NCBI GenBank assembly: GCA_026391435.1
Contig: JAPLEJ010000049.1
Location: forward strand, 1 to 45,605
Length of the DNA: 45,605 bases
Source of the DNA: Bacteroidota bacterium
GTDB taxonomy: Bacteria; Bacteroidota; Bacteroidia; Chitinophagales; Chitinophagaceae
Direction of reading: 5' to 3'
Shown here: positions 24,030 through 33,031 of the stretch, in pieces
How the letters are laid out: every line of letters begins with the position of its first letter
How positions within the stretch are numbered: position 1 is the stretch's first letter
Notes under the pieces: generated by a model
Seen by the model: the letters and a program-made list of their open reading frames with translations, nothing else
Told to the model about the DNA's origin: nothing
Databases searched by the model: none
Translations under genes and position numbers: made by a program

Positions 24030-25550
24030 ATGGGGATCATTCAAAAACAAAGTGTAAAATCATCTGTTTTCATCATGTTGGGCTTTATCATAGGCGCCAT
24101 CAATTTGTTGATTTTGTTTCCTTTATTTTTTTCCAAAAATGACCAAGGATTGGTTAGGGCAATGTTGGACATTGGTGCAACCTTTTCTGTATTTTGTACA
24201 TTGGGTACCCTACCTGTTATTTATAAATTTTTTCCCTTTTACAATCATTATCTAGGGCCTAAAAAAAACGAGCTCCCTTTTTTAACCTTAATGATTAATT
24301 TAATTGGATTTAGTTTATTATTATTTATTGGATGGCAACAAAAGGATTTTATTATTCGAAAATTAGGAAAGTCCCCTAGCTTAGCTCATTATTTTAATTA
24401 CCTATATCCTTATACCTTTTTTTTATTATTATTTTATTGGCTCGAAGCCTTTGCCTGGGGTTTAAGAAAAGGAGTGTATTCTAATTTTTTAAGAGAAACG
24501 GCCATTCGTATTTTAACTACCCTTCTCATTTTAGCATTTGGATTTAAGTTCATTGACTTAGTAGGATTTTTAACATTATTCAGTTGCTTATATGCCATTC
24601 CTACTTTATTGTTGCTCATCAATTTGATAAAATCAAAGGAACTATCATTTAGTAGTTTTAAAATAAGTGGTGTTACGCGCCGACTTAAAGGAAAGATGAT
24701 CAGCTTTGCTTTATTTGTATTCGCAGGGCAATTTTTTAATTTACTTGCGCGCACCAATGACACTTTTTTAATTGTGGGCTTAAGAGGATTAAGTGATGCA
24801 GGTATTTTTGCAATAGCTACTTATGTTTCTGCTATATTAGAAATACCACAACGAAGCTTAAATTCAATCAGCATACCTGTATTAGCCACTTCCTGGAAGA
24901 ACAAAGATTTTGCGAACATCAAACACATCTATCATAAAAGTGTTTCAAATTTACTAGCGATTGGACTTTTATTGTTTGGACTTATTTGGTTAAATATTGA
25001 AAATTTAGTTTCCTTTTTAAATTGGGTAAGTCATAAGGAATCAGGCGGATATGATGCGATTAGCAAACTTATCTTTATTTTAGGATTGGCTAAACTCATT
25101 GACTTAGCCACAGGTGTAAATAGTCAAATCATTGGCACTTCTAATTTTTGGAAATTTGATTTCTACACGAATTTGTTTTATATCTTATTGTCTCTTCCGC
25201 TCAATTTTTATCTTATTAAAAATTATAATCTTGAAGGATTGGCCTATTCCAACTTAATTGCACTCACCTTATATAATACTATTCGGTTTTTGTTTTTATA
25301 CAAAAAATTTCAACTTCAACCTTACACTTATAAACATGGTATTTTTTTAATACTCAGTATAAGTTTAATGTTTCTAGTGCACCAATTGCCCATCTTCCAC
25401 AATATTTTGCTTAATATTTTATTGCAATCCTTTACTTATGGCATTGGCTTTTACTTGCTTGCCATTTGGATCAACCCTGCTCCAGAAGTGTTAAACATCA
25501 TACAACAGTTTTTTAAAATAAAACTGCCCTCTATTTTTAGAAAAAAATAA
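24030..25550 (+). CDS. Polysaccharide flippase (Wzx-like, MOP superfamily)
   Basis: A 506-residue integral membrane protein with 12-14 helices, basic cytoplasmic loops and the loose Wzx/MATE-like pattern; RTNDTFLIVGLRGLSDAGIF and PQRSLNSISIPVLATSWKN are typical of this group. It should move lipid-linked oligosaccharide across the inner membrane. ATG 24030 (MGIIQKQSVKSSVF) is preferred over 23985, because the longer form covers the -7 box and would run into the divergent gene's start region. Its stop is 1 bp from the convergent methyltransferase stop. Confidence 0.85.
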   Translation: MGIIQKQSVKSSVFIMLGFIIGAINLLILFPLFFSKNDQGLVRAMLDIGATFSVFCTLGTLPVIYKFFPFYNHYLGPKKNELPFLTLMINLIGFSLLLFIGWQQKDFIIRKLGKSPSLAHYFNYLYPYTFFLLLFYWLEAFAWGLRKGVYSNFLRETAIRILTTLLILAFGFKFIDLVGFLTLFSCLYAIPTLLLLINLIKSKELSFSSFKISGVTRRLKGKMISFALFVFAGQFFNLLARTNDTFLIVGLRGLSDAGIFAIATYVSAILEIPQRSLNSISIPVLATSWKNKDFANIKHIYHKSVSNLLAIGLLLFGLIWLNIENLVSFLNWVSHKESGGYDAISKLIFILGLAKLIDLATGVNSQIIGTSNFWKFDFYTNLFYILLSLPLNFYLIKNYNLEGLAYSNLIALTLYNTIRFLFLYKKFQLQPYTYKHGIFLILSISLMFLVHQLPIFHNILLNILLQSFTYGIGFYLLAIWINPAPEVLNIIQQFFKIKLPSIFRKK

Positions 25551-25551
25551 T

Positions 25552-26304
25552 TTATTTTTTTTGCGCGACACTCACTAAGTGAAATGGCGGATAAGTTTGC
25601 TGATGCATCATCTCAAACCCGCAATATTCCAACATTTGTTTAATAAGATCAAGGTTAAATACATGATGATGTACTGCCCTATTTTCTATATTTAATTGGG
25701 TTCGTTTTACGAGTTCTTCCTTAGATGCAACAAAATCATCCATCGTTAAATCATGTAACTCTATGACTTCGTCAAAATGAGTCGTATCAGTCTCGGCGGT
25801 GTGATTATTATAATCTTGAATTAAATGCGCTAAGGAAGTGATGGGCCTTTTATGATCAAAAGTAAATTCCTTATTAGGAAGCACTAATACCAATCGCCCA
25901 TGGTTTTTCATAACTCGGCTCCATTCTTTTAAAGCTTTGATTGGGTTGGCAACATGTTCTAAGGAATGGCAGGACAATACAAAATCATAACTAGCGTCAT
26001 GGATCATAGATAAATCGATGGCGTCTGCAATAAATTGAAAACCCTGTTTGTTTTTATAATAATGATATTGATTTCCTTGCTTTATATCCCCTTCCCAAAG
26101 GGTGGTATTTGAAAAATTAACGCCGTCAATATTTTGAGCATATAAATAAATCGGGAAAGCCATTTTAAAATCGAACAATTTACTTGGCCCACCTATCTCC
26201 AAACCATTTTGTTGATTAAATAGAGAAGACAGCTTAATTAACTTTCGCTTAGCTGGCTGCTTGATGTAAGATATTAATGTAACGATGTGTTCAAAAAAAT
26301 TCAT
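25552..26304 (-). CDS. Class I SAM-dependent methyltransferase (type 11-like)
   Basis: A 250-residue protein. GLEIGGPSKLFDF takes the place of the glycine-rich SAM loop, FQFIADAIDL the acidic strand, and FVLSCHSLEHVANPIKALKE plus GRLVLVLPNKEF match the type 11 family. Probably modifies a sugar or lipid intermediate of the same glycan; substrate unknown. Start is ATG 26304 (MNFFEHIVTL); the TTG two codons upstream is less likely. It is the last member of the glycan region and follows mqnA on the same strand by 18 nt. Confidence 0.83.
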   Translation of the reverse strand: MNFFEHIVTLISYIKQPAKRKLIKLSSLFNQQNGLEIGGPSKLFDFKMAFPIYLYAQNIDGVNFSNTTLWEGDIKQGNQYHYYKNKQGFQFIADAIDLSMIHDASYDFVLSCHSLEHVANPIKALKEWSRVMKNHGRLVLVLPNKEFTFDHKRPITSLAHLIQDYNNHTAETDTTHFDEVIELHDLTMDDFVASKEELVKRTQLNIENRAVHHHVFNLDLIKQMLEYCGFEMMHQQTYPPFHLVSVAQKK

Positions 26305-26322
26305 ATTCAAAAATAGGGATTG

Positions 26323-27063
26323 TTATAATAAGTTTAAGAAAGCATCTAAACCCTTTTGCTTTAGTGGCGTTAATTCGTAACTGATATTTTGAGTATAATA
26401 TTGGTGCAAATCATACACTTGTTCACTTTGGGGTATGCCAGCAATGACTTCAGGCAAATGAGCTAAACCATATGCATTGGCTTCGTCAAAAAGAGTTATG
26501 AATTCCAATGGAATGGGCTGATTGGCAACCCATGCTGCATATACAAACGGTAAGCCCGTGTGCTGCTTCCAAGCAAGTCCTAAATCATAAACAAATTCAT
26601 ATTGATCTAAATGGGCCAAAGCTCTATCCCCAATGATAATACCAGCAGTGGCTCCCTTTATATGGTCTATATAACCTTCCTCAGCATCAATAAATTTGAC
26701 CTCCTTTTTCCAAAATTGAGACAACAACACTTTTGCTAATTGTACCGATGTTCTGCTTTGATAATCAAGATAAATACATTCAATTTGATCCATGGGCACT
26801 TGACTAAATATAGCCACCGAAGCCACTTCCCCCTCTGATCCAATAACATACTTGGAAACAACTTGAGGATGGGCTAGCAAGGGCATGATGGCAACTGGCA
26901 CTAACCCTATATCTATGCGTCCCTCTATTAAATCAAGGGCAATTTTTGCGGGGTAAGATTTTATTAAATCAATGCGATTTTTAAAGCCTTCCTGCTCTAT
27001 ACCTAATAATAATGGACGGGTATTTAAATAACTTACCGCCCCTATGCGCCATCTTTTGTCCAA
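26323..27063 (-). CDS. mqnA: Chorismate dehydratase, futalosine pathway
   Basis: About 246 residues with a periplasmic-binding-protein-like fold. WRIGAVSYLNTRPLLLGIEQ at the N-terminus, IDIGLVPVAIMP and GIIIGDRAL are hallmark MqnA segments. MqnA turns chorismate into 3-enolpyruvylbenzoate, first step of futalosine-route menaquinone synthesis. The open frame continues to ATG 27153 or 27135, but those would overlap purB and its promoter; TTG 27063 gives MDKRWRIGAVSYLNT, matching family starts, and is preferred with moderate confidence. Other futalosine genes are not in the window, apart from a possible UbiD partner at 40276. Confidence 0.88.
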   Translation of the reverse strand: MDKRWRIGAVSYLNTRPLLLGIEQEGFKNRIDLIKSYPAKIALDLIEGRIDIGLVPVAIMPLLAHPQVVSKYVIGSEGEVASVAIFSQVPMDQIECIYLDYQSRTSVQLAKVLLSQFWKKEVKFIDAEEGYIDHIKGATAGIIIGDRALAHLDQYEFVYDLGLAWKQHTGLPFVYAAWVANQPIPLEFITLFDEANAYGLAHLPEVIAGIPQSEQVYDLHQYYTQNISYELTPLKQKGLDAFLNLL

Positions 27064-27069
27064 TTGAAT

Positions 27070-27077
27070 TAACTTTG
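27070..27077 (+). promoter_or_regulatory. -7 promoter box for purB
   Basis: TAACTTTG matches TAnnTTTG exactly, 56 nt before the purB ATG. No -33 element at the standard distance. Its position inside the longer mqnA frame supports a downstream mqnA start. Confidence 0.5.
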
Positions 27078-27133
27078 CACAAAGAAAAACCTTTTTTTTA
27101 ACATAGTCACCACTTGATTTAAAGCAACTGCCC

Positions 27134-28474
27134 ATGTCCAAATTAACAGCCATTTCACCTATTGACGGACGATACCAAAAGCAAACCGCCGTTTTAAGTT
27201 CCTATTTTTCTGAATTTGGCCTTATTAAATACCGTGTTTTGGTGGAAGTGCACTATTTCTTGTTTTTAGGGGACAAAAAGTTTTTTAAAATCACACCAAG
27301 CCTAAGAAAATCTTTACTTGCAGTCGTTGAAAATTTTAGCGAAGCCGATGCCGAAAAGATTAAAGCAATCGAAGCCACTACCAACCACGATGTAAAAGCG
27401 GTTGAATATTTTTTAAAAGATGTTTTAGATCAACACAATGCAAGTGCTTTAAAAGAATGGATTCATTTTGGTTTAACTTCTCAGGACATTAATAATACCG
27501 CTATTCCTTTAAGTTGGAAAGAAGCGATGGAAAATAATATACTCCCTGCTTATGTCAATTTGCAAAATAATTTATTCAAGCTTGCAAAAAAGTGGAAAAA
27601 AATTCCTTTGTTAGCGCGTACACATGGACAGGCTGCTTCTCCCACCACTTTAGGAAAAGAGATCATGGTGTTTGTAGAAAGATTACATCATCAAATTGAA
27701 TTGTTTACCGCCATCCCGTATGCTGCAAAATTTGGTGGCGCTACTGGTAACTTTAATGCACACCATATTGCATTCCCTAAAAAGAATTGGGTAAGCCTAG
27801 GTAATGAATTTGTAGATGATGTGCTAGGTTTACAAAGAATGCAATTCACCACTCAAATTGAACATTACGATCATCTTGCAGCCCATTTTGATACATTAAA
27901 ACGTCTCAATAATATCTTAATTGATTTAAGTCGTGATGTATGGACTTATATATCGATGGATTATTTTAAACAACAAACTAAAAAAGGCGAAGTTGGATCA
28001 AGCGCCATGCCACATAAAGTAAACCCGATTGATTTTGAAAATGCCGAAGGTAATTTAGGAATGGCAAACGCAATACTAGCGCATCTTTCCGCTAAATTAC
28101 CTATTAGTCGTCTACAACGCGATTTAACCGACTCAACGGTGCTTAGAAATATCGGTGTTCCTATGGGACATATCACTATTGCGCTTAACTCCATTGAAAA
28201 AGGGTTGAATAAATTAATATTGAACGAGGAAAAAATTCAAACTGATTTAGAAAACAACTGGGCAGTGGTAGCCGAAGCCATTCAAACTATTTTACGCCGA
28301 GAATCTTATCCTAATCCTTATGAAGCTTTAAAAGATTTAACAAGAGGCAATAATAAGATTGATAAAAAATTAATGCACAAATTTATTGATGGCTTAAAAG
28401 TAAATGCAACTATCAAAAAAGAATTAAAAGCAATTACCCCGCATAATTACACTGGCATCACCGCGGAATATTAA
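27134..28474 (+). CDS. purB: Adenylosuccinate lyase
   Basis: A 446-residue enzyme of the fumarase/aspartase superfamily that releases fumarate from SAICAR and adenylosuccinate in purine synthesis. Seen: ISPIDGRYQKQTAVLSSYFS at the N-terminus, the conserved ARTHGQAASPTTLGKE with catalytic His, TSQDINNTAIPL, and the signature loop GSSAMPHKVNPIDFENAEGN. Length matches the long E. coli-type PurB. ATG 27134. The convergent exonuclease gene ends 24 bp beyond its stop. Confidence 0.96.
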   Translation: MSKLTAISPIDGRYQKQTAVLSSYFSEFGLIKYRVLVEVHYFLFLGDKKFFKITPSLRKSLLAVVENFSEADAEKIKAIEATTNHDVKAVEYFLKDVLDQHNASALKEWIHFGLTSQDINNTAIPLSWKEAMENNILPAYVNLQNNLFKLAKKWKKIPLLARTHGQAASPTTLGKEIMVFVERLHHQIELFTAIPYAAKFGGATGNFNAHHIAFPKKNWVSLGNEFVDDVLGLQRMQFTTQIEHYDHLAAHFDTLKRLNNILIDLSRDVWTYISMDYFKQQTKKGEVGSSAMPHKVNPIDFENAEGNLGMANAILAHLSAKLPISRLQRDLTDSTVLRNIGVPMGHITIALNSIEKGLNKLILNEEKIQTDLENNWAVVAEAIQTILRRESYPNPYEALKDLTRGNNKIDKKLMHKFIDGLKVNATIKKELKAITPHNYTGITAEY

Positions 28475-28498
28475 AAAGTAACAATCAAGATGCTTGAA

Positions 28499-29086
28499 TT
28501 AATCTTCGGCATCTGAGCGATCATTAAGTGGTGGCACAATTTTTTTACGAGGTTCTTTTTTTGCCAACAAACTATGTATAGGTTTCATACCTTCTTTTTG
28601 AATCGCCATCGTTAATACTTGCGCAGTGGCAGCAGCATCACCCCAAGCACGGTGACGACCCTCGATACGAATACCTAAATCGCGTGTCAAAGATCCTAAA
28701 CCATATTTAGCCAACCCAGGAAAAACGCGACGACTAAGTTTAATGGTACATAATTTTGGAGCAGACCATTGAAATCCAGCTTTCCCCAATAGATAATGAA
28801 CAAAGGAATAATCAAAACTCACATTGTGCGCGACAAAAATGCGCCCATTCAATAAATTATAAATCTCTGGTGCCACTTCCTCAAATAAAGGCGCATTGGC
28901 TACCATGGCATCACTAATTCCCGTCATATTAACGATAAAAGGGGGGATTTTTTGCCTTGGGTTAATTAAAGTCACATATTTACCCGTCACTTCTACCCCA
29001 TTGTGAATCACTATCGCAATTTCGGTAATCCCATGAGATTGGGGCATACCGCCTGTGGTTTCTATATCTACAACAGCAAATTCCAT
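28499..29086 (-). CDS. DnaQ-like 3'-5' exonuclease (DEDDh)
   Basis: A 195-residue protein with the exonuclease I/II/III motifs: VVDIETTGG (Asp7, Glu9), HNVSFDYSFVHYLL with the second Asp, and HRAWGDAAATAQ with catalytic His and Asp. It resembles the epsilon-type proofreading or trimming nucleases; no polymerase gene or GIY-YIG domain is fused, so its physiological substrate (DNA or RNA ends) is unsettled. ATG 29086. Divergent from valS across 87 bp. Confidence 0.9.
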   Translation of the reverse strand: MEFAVVDIETTGGMPQSHGITEIAIVIHNGVEVTGKYVTLINPRQKIPPFIVNMTGISDAMVANAPLFEEVAPEIYNLLNGRIFVAHNVSFDYSFVHYLLGKAGFQWSAPKLCTIKLSRRVFPGLAKYGLGSLTRDLGIRIEGRHRAWGDAAATAQVLTMAIQKEGMKPIHSLLAKKEPRKKIVPPLNDRSDAED

Positions 29087-29137
29087 AAGAAAGCTAAGGT
29101 CGTATTTTTTAGCAACTTATAGCAAGCAGCTTTTCCT

Positions 29138-29145
29138 TATTTTTG
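29138..29145 (+). promoter_or_regulatory. -7 promoter box for valS
   Basis: TATTTTTG is an exact TAnnTTTG match, 28 nt before the valS ATG. No clear TTG at -33. Confidence 0.5.
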
Positions 29146-29173
29146 TGGCTCAATATAGGAAAAGAAGCAAAGC

Positions 29174-31786
29174 ATGGAATTGAGTAAAAATTACATACCG
29201 GGTGAAGTAGAAATCAAATGGTACAAGCATTGGGTGGAAAGTGGTTATTTTCATAGCACCCCTAATGACAAAAAAGCCTACACTGTTGTCATTCCTCCTC
29301 CCAATGTGACTGGCGTATTGCATATGGGTCATTGTTTAAATAATACCATCCAAGATATATTGGTTCGTCGTGCGCGCATGCAAGGATTTAATCCATGCTG
29401 GGTTCCTGGAACGGATCATGCATCCATTGCAACTGAAGCAAAAGTGGTTGCGATGTTAAGAGAAAGAGGCATTACAAAATCGTCTTTAACAAGAGACGAA
29501 TTTTTAGGATATGCATGGGAATGGAAGGAAAAATATGGTGGCATCATTTTGCAACAATTAAGAAAGATGGGTTGCAGTTTAGATTGGGAACGCACTTCCT
29601 TTACGATGGACCCTGATTACTACGAGTCGGTTATAAAAGTATTTGTTGATTTATATAAGAAAGGAAAAATTTATCGCGGTAAAAGAATGATCAACTGGGA
29701 TGTGCGAGCAAAAACGGCTTTAAGCGATGAAGAAGTTATACATAAGGAAGTAGCTGGTAAAATTTATCACCTGCGTTATAAGTTAGATATTCCTGGAGAT
29801 GAATACATCACTATTGCAACCGTAAGACCTGAAACAATTTTAGGAGATTCCGCTATTTGCGTTCATCCTAAGGATGATAGATACAAACACCTTGTAGGTA
29901 AGTTTGCTTTTGTGCCTTTGATTAACAGACGCATCCCGATTATTGCGGATGATTATGTTGAAATTGAATTTGGTACAGGCGCCTTAAAAGTAACACCAGC
30001 GCATGACATGAATGATTTTATGTTAGGCCAAAAATATAATTTGGAAGTGATAGATACCATGAATGATGATGGTACTTTATCTGAAGCAGCAGGTTTGTAT
30101 ATTGGTCAAGATAGAATTGAGGTAAGAAAAATAATCACTAAAGATTTAGACGCAGCAGGAAATCTTGTAAAAATAGAAGACTATATACATCAAGTGGGCT
30201 TTAGTGAAAGAACGGATGCGATAGTAGAACCAAGATTAAGTTTACAGTGGTGGGTGGATATGAAAAAATTAGCTGCCCCTGCATTAGAAGCAGTGATGTC
30301 AGATGAAATTAATTTTCATCCCGCTAAATTTAAAAACTTATATCGCCACTGGATGGAAGGCATTAAGGATTGGTGTATTAGTCGTCAGCTTTGGTGGGGA
30401 CATCGTATACCGGCATGGTATGACGAGGAAGGAAATTTTTATGTCGCACAAAATGAAGCAGAAGTAAATTTAAACCACCCTGAAACCAAGGGAAAAAAAT
30501 TAACACAGGATGCGGATTGTTTGGATACCTGGTTTAGTAGTTGGTTATGGCCATTTGAAGTATTTAAAGGATTATCGAATCCTAATAATGCCGAAGTGAA
30601 TTACTACTACCCTACAAGTACATTAGTGACTGCCCCTGAAATTATTTTCTTTTGGGTTGCTCGTATGATTATGGCTGGAGAAGAATACATGGGCAAAATT
30701 CCATTTAAAGATGTTTATTTCACAGGCATTGTTAGAGATAAGCAAGGTCGTAAAATGAGCAAGAGCTTGGGCAATTCTCCCGACTTATTAGGATTGATTG
30801 ATCAATATGGCGCAGATGCTGTTCGCTTTGGTATTATGATTGCTTCACCTGCTGGAAATGATTTGTTATTTGATGAATCCACATTAGAGCAAGGAAGAAA
30901 TTTTAATAATAAATTATGGAATGCTACTAAATTATTAAAGATGTGGGAAGCACGTCAAAATAAGGATGGCGCTATTCCTGAAGATGCAAAGTTTGCGATG
31001 GATTGGTTTGAAGCTAAATTAACCACCACGCAAAACGAAGTGGACGAAATGCTTAAAACCTTCCGATTAAGTGAAGCTTTAAAAACTATTTATGGTTTAA
31101 TATGGGATGACTTTTGTAGTTGGTATTTAGAATGGATTAAGCCAGGCTTTGAGCAACCCATGCATGAAGGCGTATATGAAAAAACAGTTGCGTTTTACGA
31201 TGCACTACTTCAATTATTACATCCGTTCATGCCATTTATCACAGAAGAAATTCACCATACTTTAAAAACGCAGACCGAGGATTTATGTGTTAAACTATAT
31301 ACCCCTAGCTCAAAAGTAGATAATGCCGTATTAAATGCAGGCGCTTTATTGCAAAATGTAATTTCAACATTGCGTGACGCCCGAAATAAAAATCAGATCA
31401 AGCCAAAGGATGCTATAGAATTACATATTCAAACTTCCAATAACGCGCCGTATCAGACCATAGAAAAAATATTGGCGAAACAAATTAACGCCTCCTCTAT
31501 TCAATATACGACTAGTGCCATCGGGGCTTCTATTGTTGTGGCTTTAGAAAAAGATAAATTTTATATAGTAGCCAATCAAGCAATTGATACCGCTAGTTTA
31601 AAAGAAAATTTATTAAAGGATTTGGCGCACCAGCAAGGATTTTTAATGAGTGTTGGCAAGAAGCTAGACAATGAAAAATTTGTTCAAAATGCGAAACCTG
31701 AAGTGTTAGCCATTGAACAAAAAAAGAAAGCAGATGCATTGGCTCGTATTCAAACCATTGAAGAAAGCATTGCACAATTAGGCTAA
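29174..31786 (+). CDS. valS: Valyl-tRNA synthetase
   Basis: An 870-residue class I synthetase charging tRNA-Val. PPPNVTGVLHMGH (41-53) contains the HIGH-type motif as HMGH, GTDHASIATEAKV is the characteristic ValRS follow-up, a CP1 editing domain sits in the first half, and KMSKSLGNSPD (KMSKS at 527-531) is the second ATP loop. The C-terminal anticodon-binding domain and a coiled-coil arm (about 810-870) are present. Complete. The GNAT gene follows after 17 nt and is likely cotranscribed. Confidence 0.97.
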   Translation: MELSKNYIPGEVEIKWYKHWVESGYFHSTPNDKKAYTVVIPPPNVTGVLHMGHCLNNTIQDILVRRARMQGFNPCWVPGTDHASIATEAKVVAMLRERGITKSSLTRDEFLGYAWEWKEKYGGIILQQLRKMGCSLDWERTSFTMDPDYYESVIKVFVDLYKKGKIYRGKRMINWDVRAKTALSDEEVIHKEVAGKIYHLRYKLDIPGDEYITIATVRPETILGDSAICVHPKDDRYKHLVGKFAFVPLINRRIPIIADDYVEIEFGTGALKVTPAHDMNDFMLGQKYNLEVIDTMNDDGTLSEAAGLYIGQDRIEVRKIITKDLDAAGNLVKIEDYIHQVGFSERTDAIVEPRLSLQWWVDMKKLAAPALEAVMSDEINFHPAKFKNLYRHWMEGIKDWCISRQLWWGHRIPAWYDEEGNFYVAQNEAEVNLNHPETKGKKLTQDADCLDTWFSSWLWPFEVFKGLSNPNNAEVNYYYPTSTLVTAPEIIFFWVARMIMAGEEYMGKIPFKDVYFTGIVRDKQGRKMSKSLGNSPDLLGLIDQYGADAVRFGIMIASPAGNDLLFDESTLEQGRNFNNKLWNATKLLKMWEARQNKDGAIPEDAKFAMDWFEAKLTTTQNEVDEMLKTFRLSEALKTIYGLIWDDFCSWYLEWIKPGFEQPMHEGVYEKTVAFYDALLQLLHPFMPFITEEIHHTLKTQTEDLCVKLYTPSSKVDNAVLNAGALLQNVISTLRDARNKNQIKPKDAIELHIQTSNNAPYQTIEKILAKQINASSIQYTTSAIGASIVVALEKDKFYIVANQAIDTASLKENLLKDLAHQQGFLMSVGKKLDNEKFVQNAKPEVLAIEQKKKADALARIQTIEESIAQLG

Positions 31787-31803
31787 TTTTTGAACCTATC
31801 TCC

Positions 31804-32328
31804 ATGAGTGAAATTTTAATTACAAAGGCTGGCCTCTCCGATCGAAGTTTTATTAGATCTGTATCGGAGCGCACTTGGCCAAGTACATATGGTCATATTA
31901 TTTCTCAGGCGCAAATTGATTTCATGTTAGACTGGATGTATAGCGATGAGTCCTTAGCTAAACAAATGAATACAGGCTGTGCGTTTTATATTGCTAGTAT
32001 TCAAAATGAAAAAGGCGAATGGGATCAAGTAGGATTTTGTTCGGTAAGCCCTGAAAAAGAAGATGGATCAAAAGAGATTGCACACAAGCTCAATAAATTA
32101 TATGTGCTTTCCGAAGCACAGGGAACTGGTGCAGGCAAAGCACTATTGAATAAAGCAATTGACGAAGCAAAAAAAGAAGGATCCACTTCCCTATTTTTAC
32201 AAGTAAACAAGCTAAACAATGCTTACACTTTTTATTTAAAAAAGGGCTTTATAAAAGAACTAGAATTTAAATTTGATATTGGAAATGGCTTTTACATGGA
32301 CGACTATGTCATGCGATTGCATTTTTAA
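31804..32328 (+). CDS. GNAT family N-acetyltransferase
   Basis: A 174-residue protein. LYVLSEAQGTGAGKALLNKA is the acetyl-CoA pyrophosphate loop (the Q/R-x-x-G-x-G/A motif as QGTGAG), followed by LFLQVNKLNNAYTFYLKKGF, the final GNAT strands. Acceptor unknown; GNATs of this shape acetylate small amines or protein N-termini. ATG 31804, 17 nt after valS. Its stop is 3 bp from the convergent ORF6N gene stop. Confidence 0.85.
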   Translation: MSEILITKAGLSDRSFIRSVSERTWPSTYGHIISQAQIDFMLDWMYSDESLAKQMNTGCAFYIASIQNEKGEWDQVGFCSVSPEKEDGSKEIAHKLNKLYVLSEAQGTGAGKALLNKAIDEAKKEGSTSLFLQVNKLNNAYTFYLKKGFIKELEFKFDIGNGFYMDDYVMRLHF

Positions 32329-32331
32329 ATT

Positions 32332-32865
32332 CTAGGGTTTATTATTTTTTTTAAACCCAATTATATTTCTTTCAGTCCACTTTACTCTGTTTATAGTCAG
32401 ATCTAATAAATGCTCAATCGTATCATATATTTTATTGAGCTGAATATCATGCTCTCCAATCCTCTCCCTCATTTCCTGAAGCTGCCCTTTGATAGATGTA
32501 TTTTTGATTAGTACCTTTTTCATTTCAATGAACATTCTAATAATTGAAATATTCATCTTAACGGCTTTCTCACTCTTAAGTACTCCTGAAATCATGGCTA
32601 CCCCATGCTCCGTAAATGCAAAAGGTATTAAACTTTTATTTCTTTTATACCCTGATGATATCACATTTTGTGATATCATATTTTCCCATTCATTTTGAGT
32701 AAGCCTGAACATGAAATCTATGGGAAACCTTTCAAGATTCCTTTTGACAGCTTGATTTAAACTACGAGTATCTACTTCATAAAGTAAGGCCAGGTCAAAA
32801 TCCAACATCACCATTTCGCCTCTTATTTCATGTATTTTTTGTTGAATTAAATTAATTTCTGTCAT
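32332..32865 (-). CDS. ORF6N domain-containing protein
   Basis: A 177-residue protein. The ORF6N domain (about 1-100) shows IHEIRGEMVMLDFDLALLYE, VKRNLERFPIDFMFRL and PFAFTEHGVAMISGVLKSEK; a helical, coiled-coil-like tail (about 120-165, QLQEMRERIGEHDIQLNKIY) follows. ORF6N/KilA-N proteins are probably DNA-binding and occur in phages and as single chromosomal genes in Bacteroidota. No phage genes are nearby. Two perfect or near-perfect hairpins (32928-33007) lie just upstream, which may mark it as a small inserted unit. ATG 32865. Confidence 0.88.
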   Translation of the reverse strand: MTEINLIQQKIHEIRGEMVMLDFDLALLYEVDTRSLNQAVKRNLERFPIDFMFRLTQNEWENMISQNVISSGYKRNKSLIPFAFTEHGVAMISGVLKSEKAVKMNISIIRMFIEMKKVLIKNTSIKGQLQEMRERIGEHDIQLNKIYDTIEHLLDLTINRVKWTERNIIGFKKNNKP

Positions 32866-32927
32866 TATTTAAAATTTGACAAGTAAAATAGACTTTAAAA
32901 TATTTGAAGATTTAAGTATAATTACCT

Positions 32928-32973
32928 TTTCAGGGTATGCGGTCCCGAGCAATCGGGACCGCATACCCTGAAA
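32928..32973. repeat. Perfect inverted repeat, 21-bp arms
   Basis: TTTCAGGGTATGCGGTCCCG plus A (32928-32948) is perfectly complementary to 32953-32973 around a GCAA loop. It is more GC-rich than its surroundings and lacks a T-run on either side, so it does not look like an ordinary terminator. It shares GACCGCATA-CC-TGAAA sequence with the next hairpin. Confidence 0.9.
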
Positions 32974-32980
32974 TTGGCCA

Positions 32981-33007
32981 TATGCAGTCACAATTTGTGA
33001 CCGCATA
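32981..33007. repeat. Second, related inverted repeat
   Basis: TATGCAGTCACAA and TTGTGACCGCATA pair with one mismatch. The right half GACCGCATAGCCTTGAAAA resembles GACCGCATACCCTGAAA of the first hairpin, so the two are probably diverged copies of one element. Confidence 0.8.
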
Positions 33008-33031
33008 GCCTTGAAAATAAACTATGTTTTG

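Noticed and set aside
32928..32973. Simple rho-independent terminator
   Set aside because: The stem is long and perfect but no T-run follows on either strand; a repeat or binding site fits better.
32332..33007. Prophage remnant
   Set aside because: ORF6N is the only phage-associated domain; no integrase, capsid, lysis or attachment-site duplication is visible around it.
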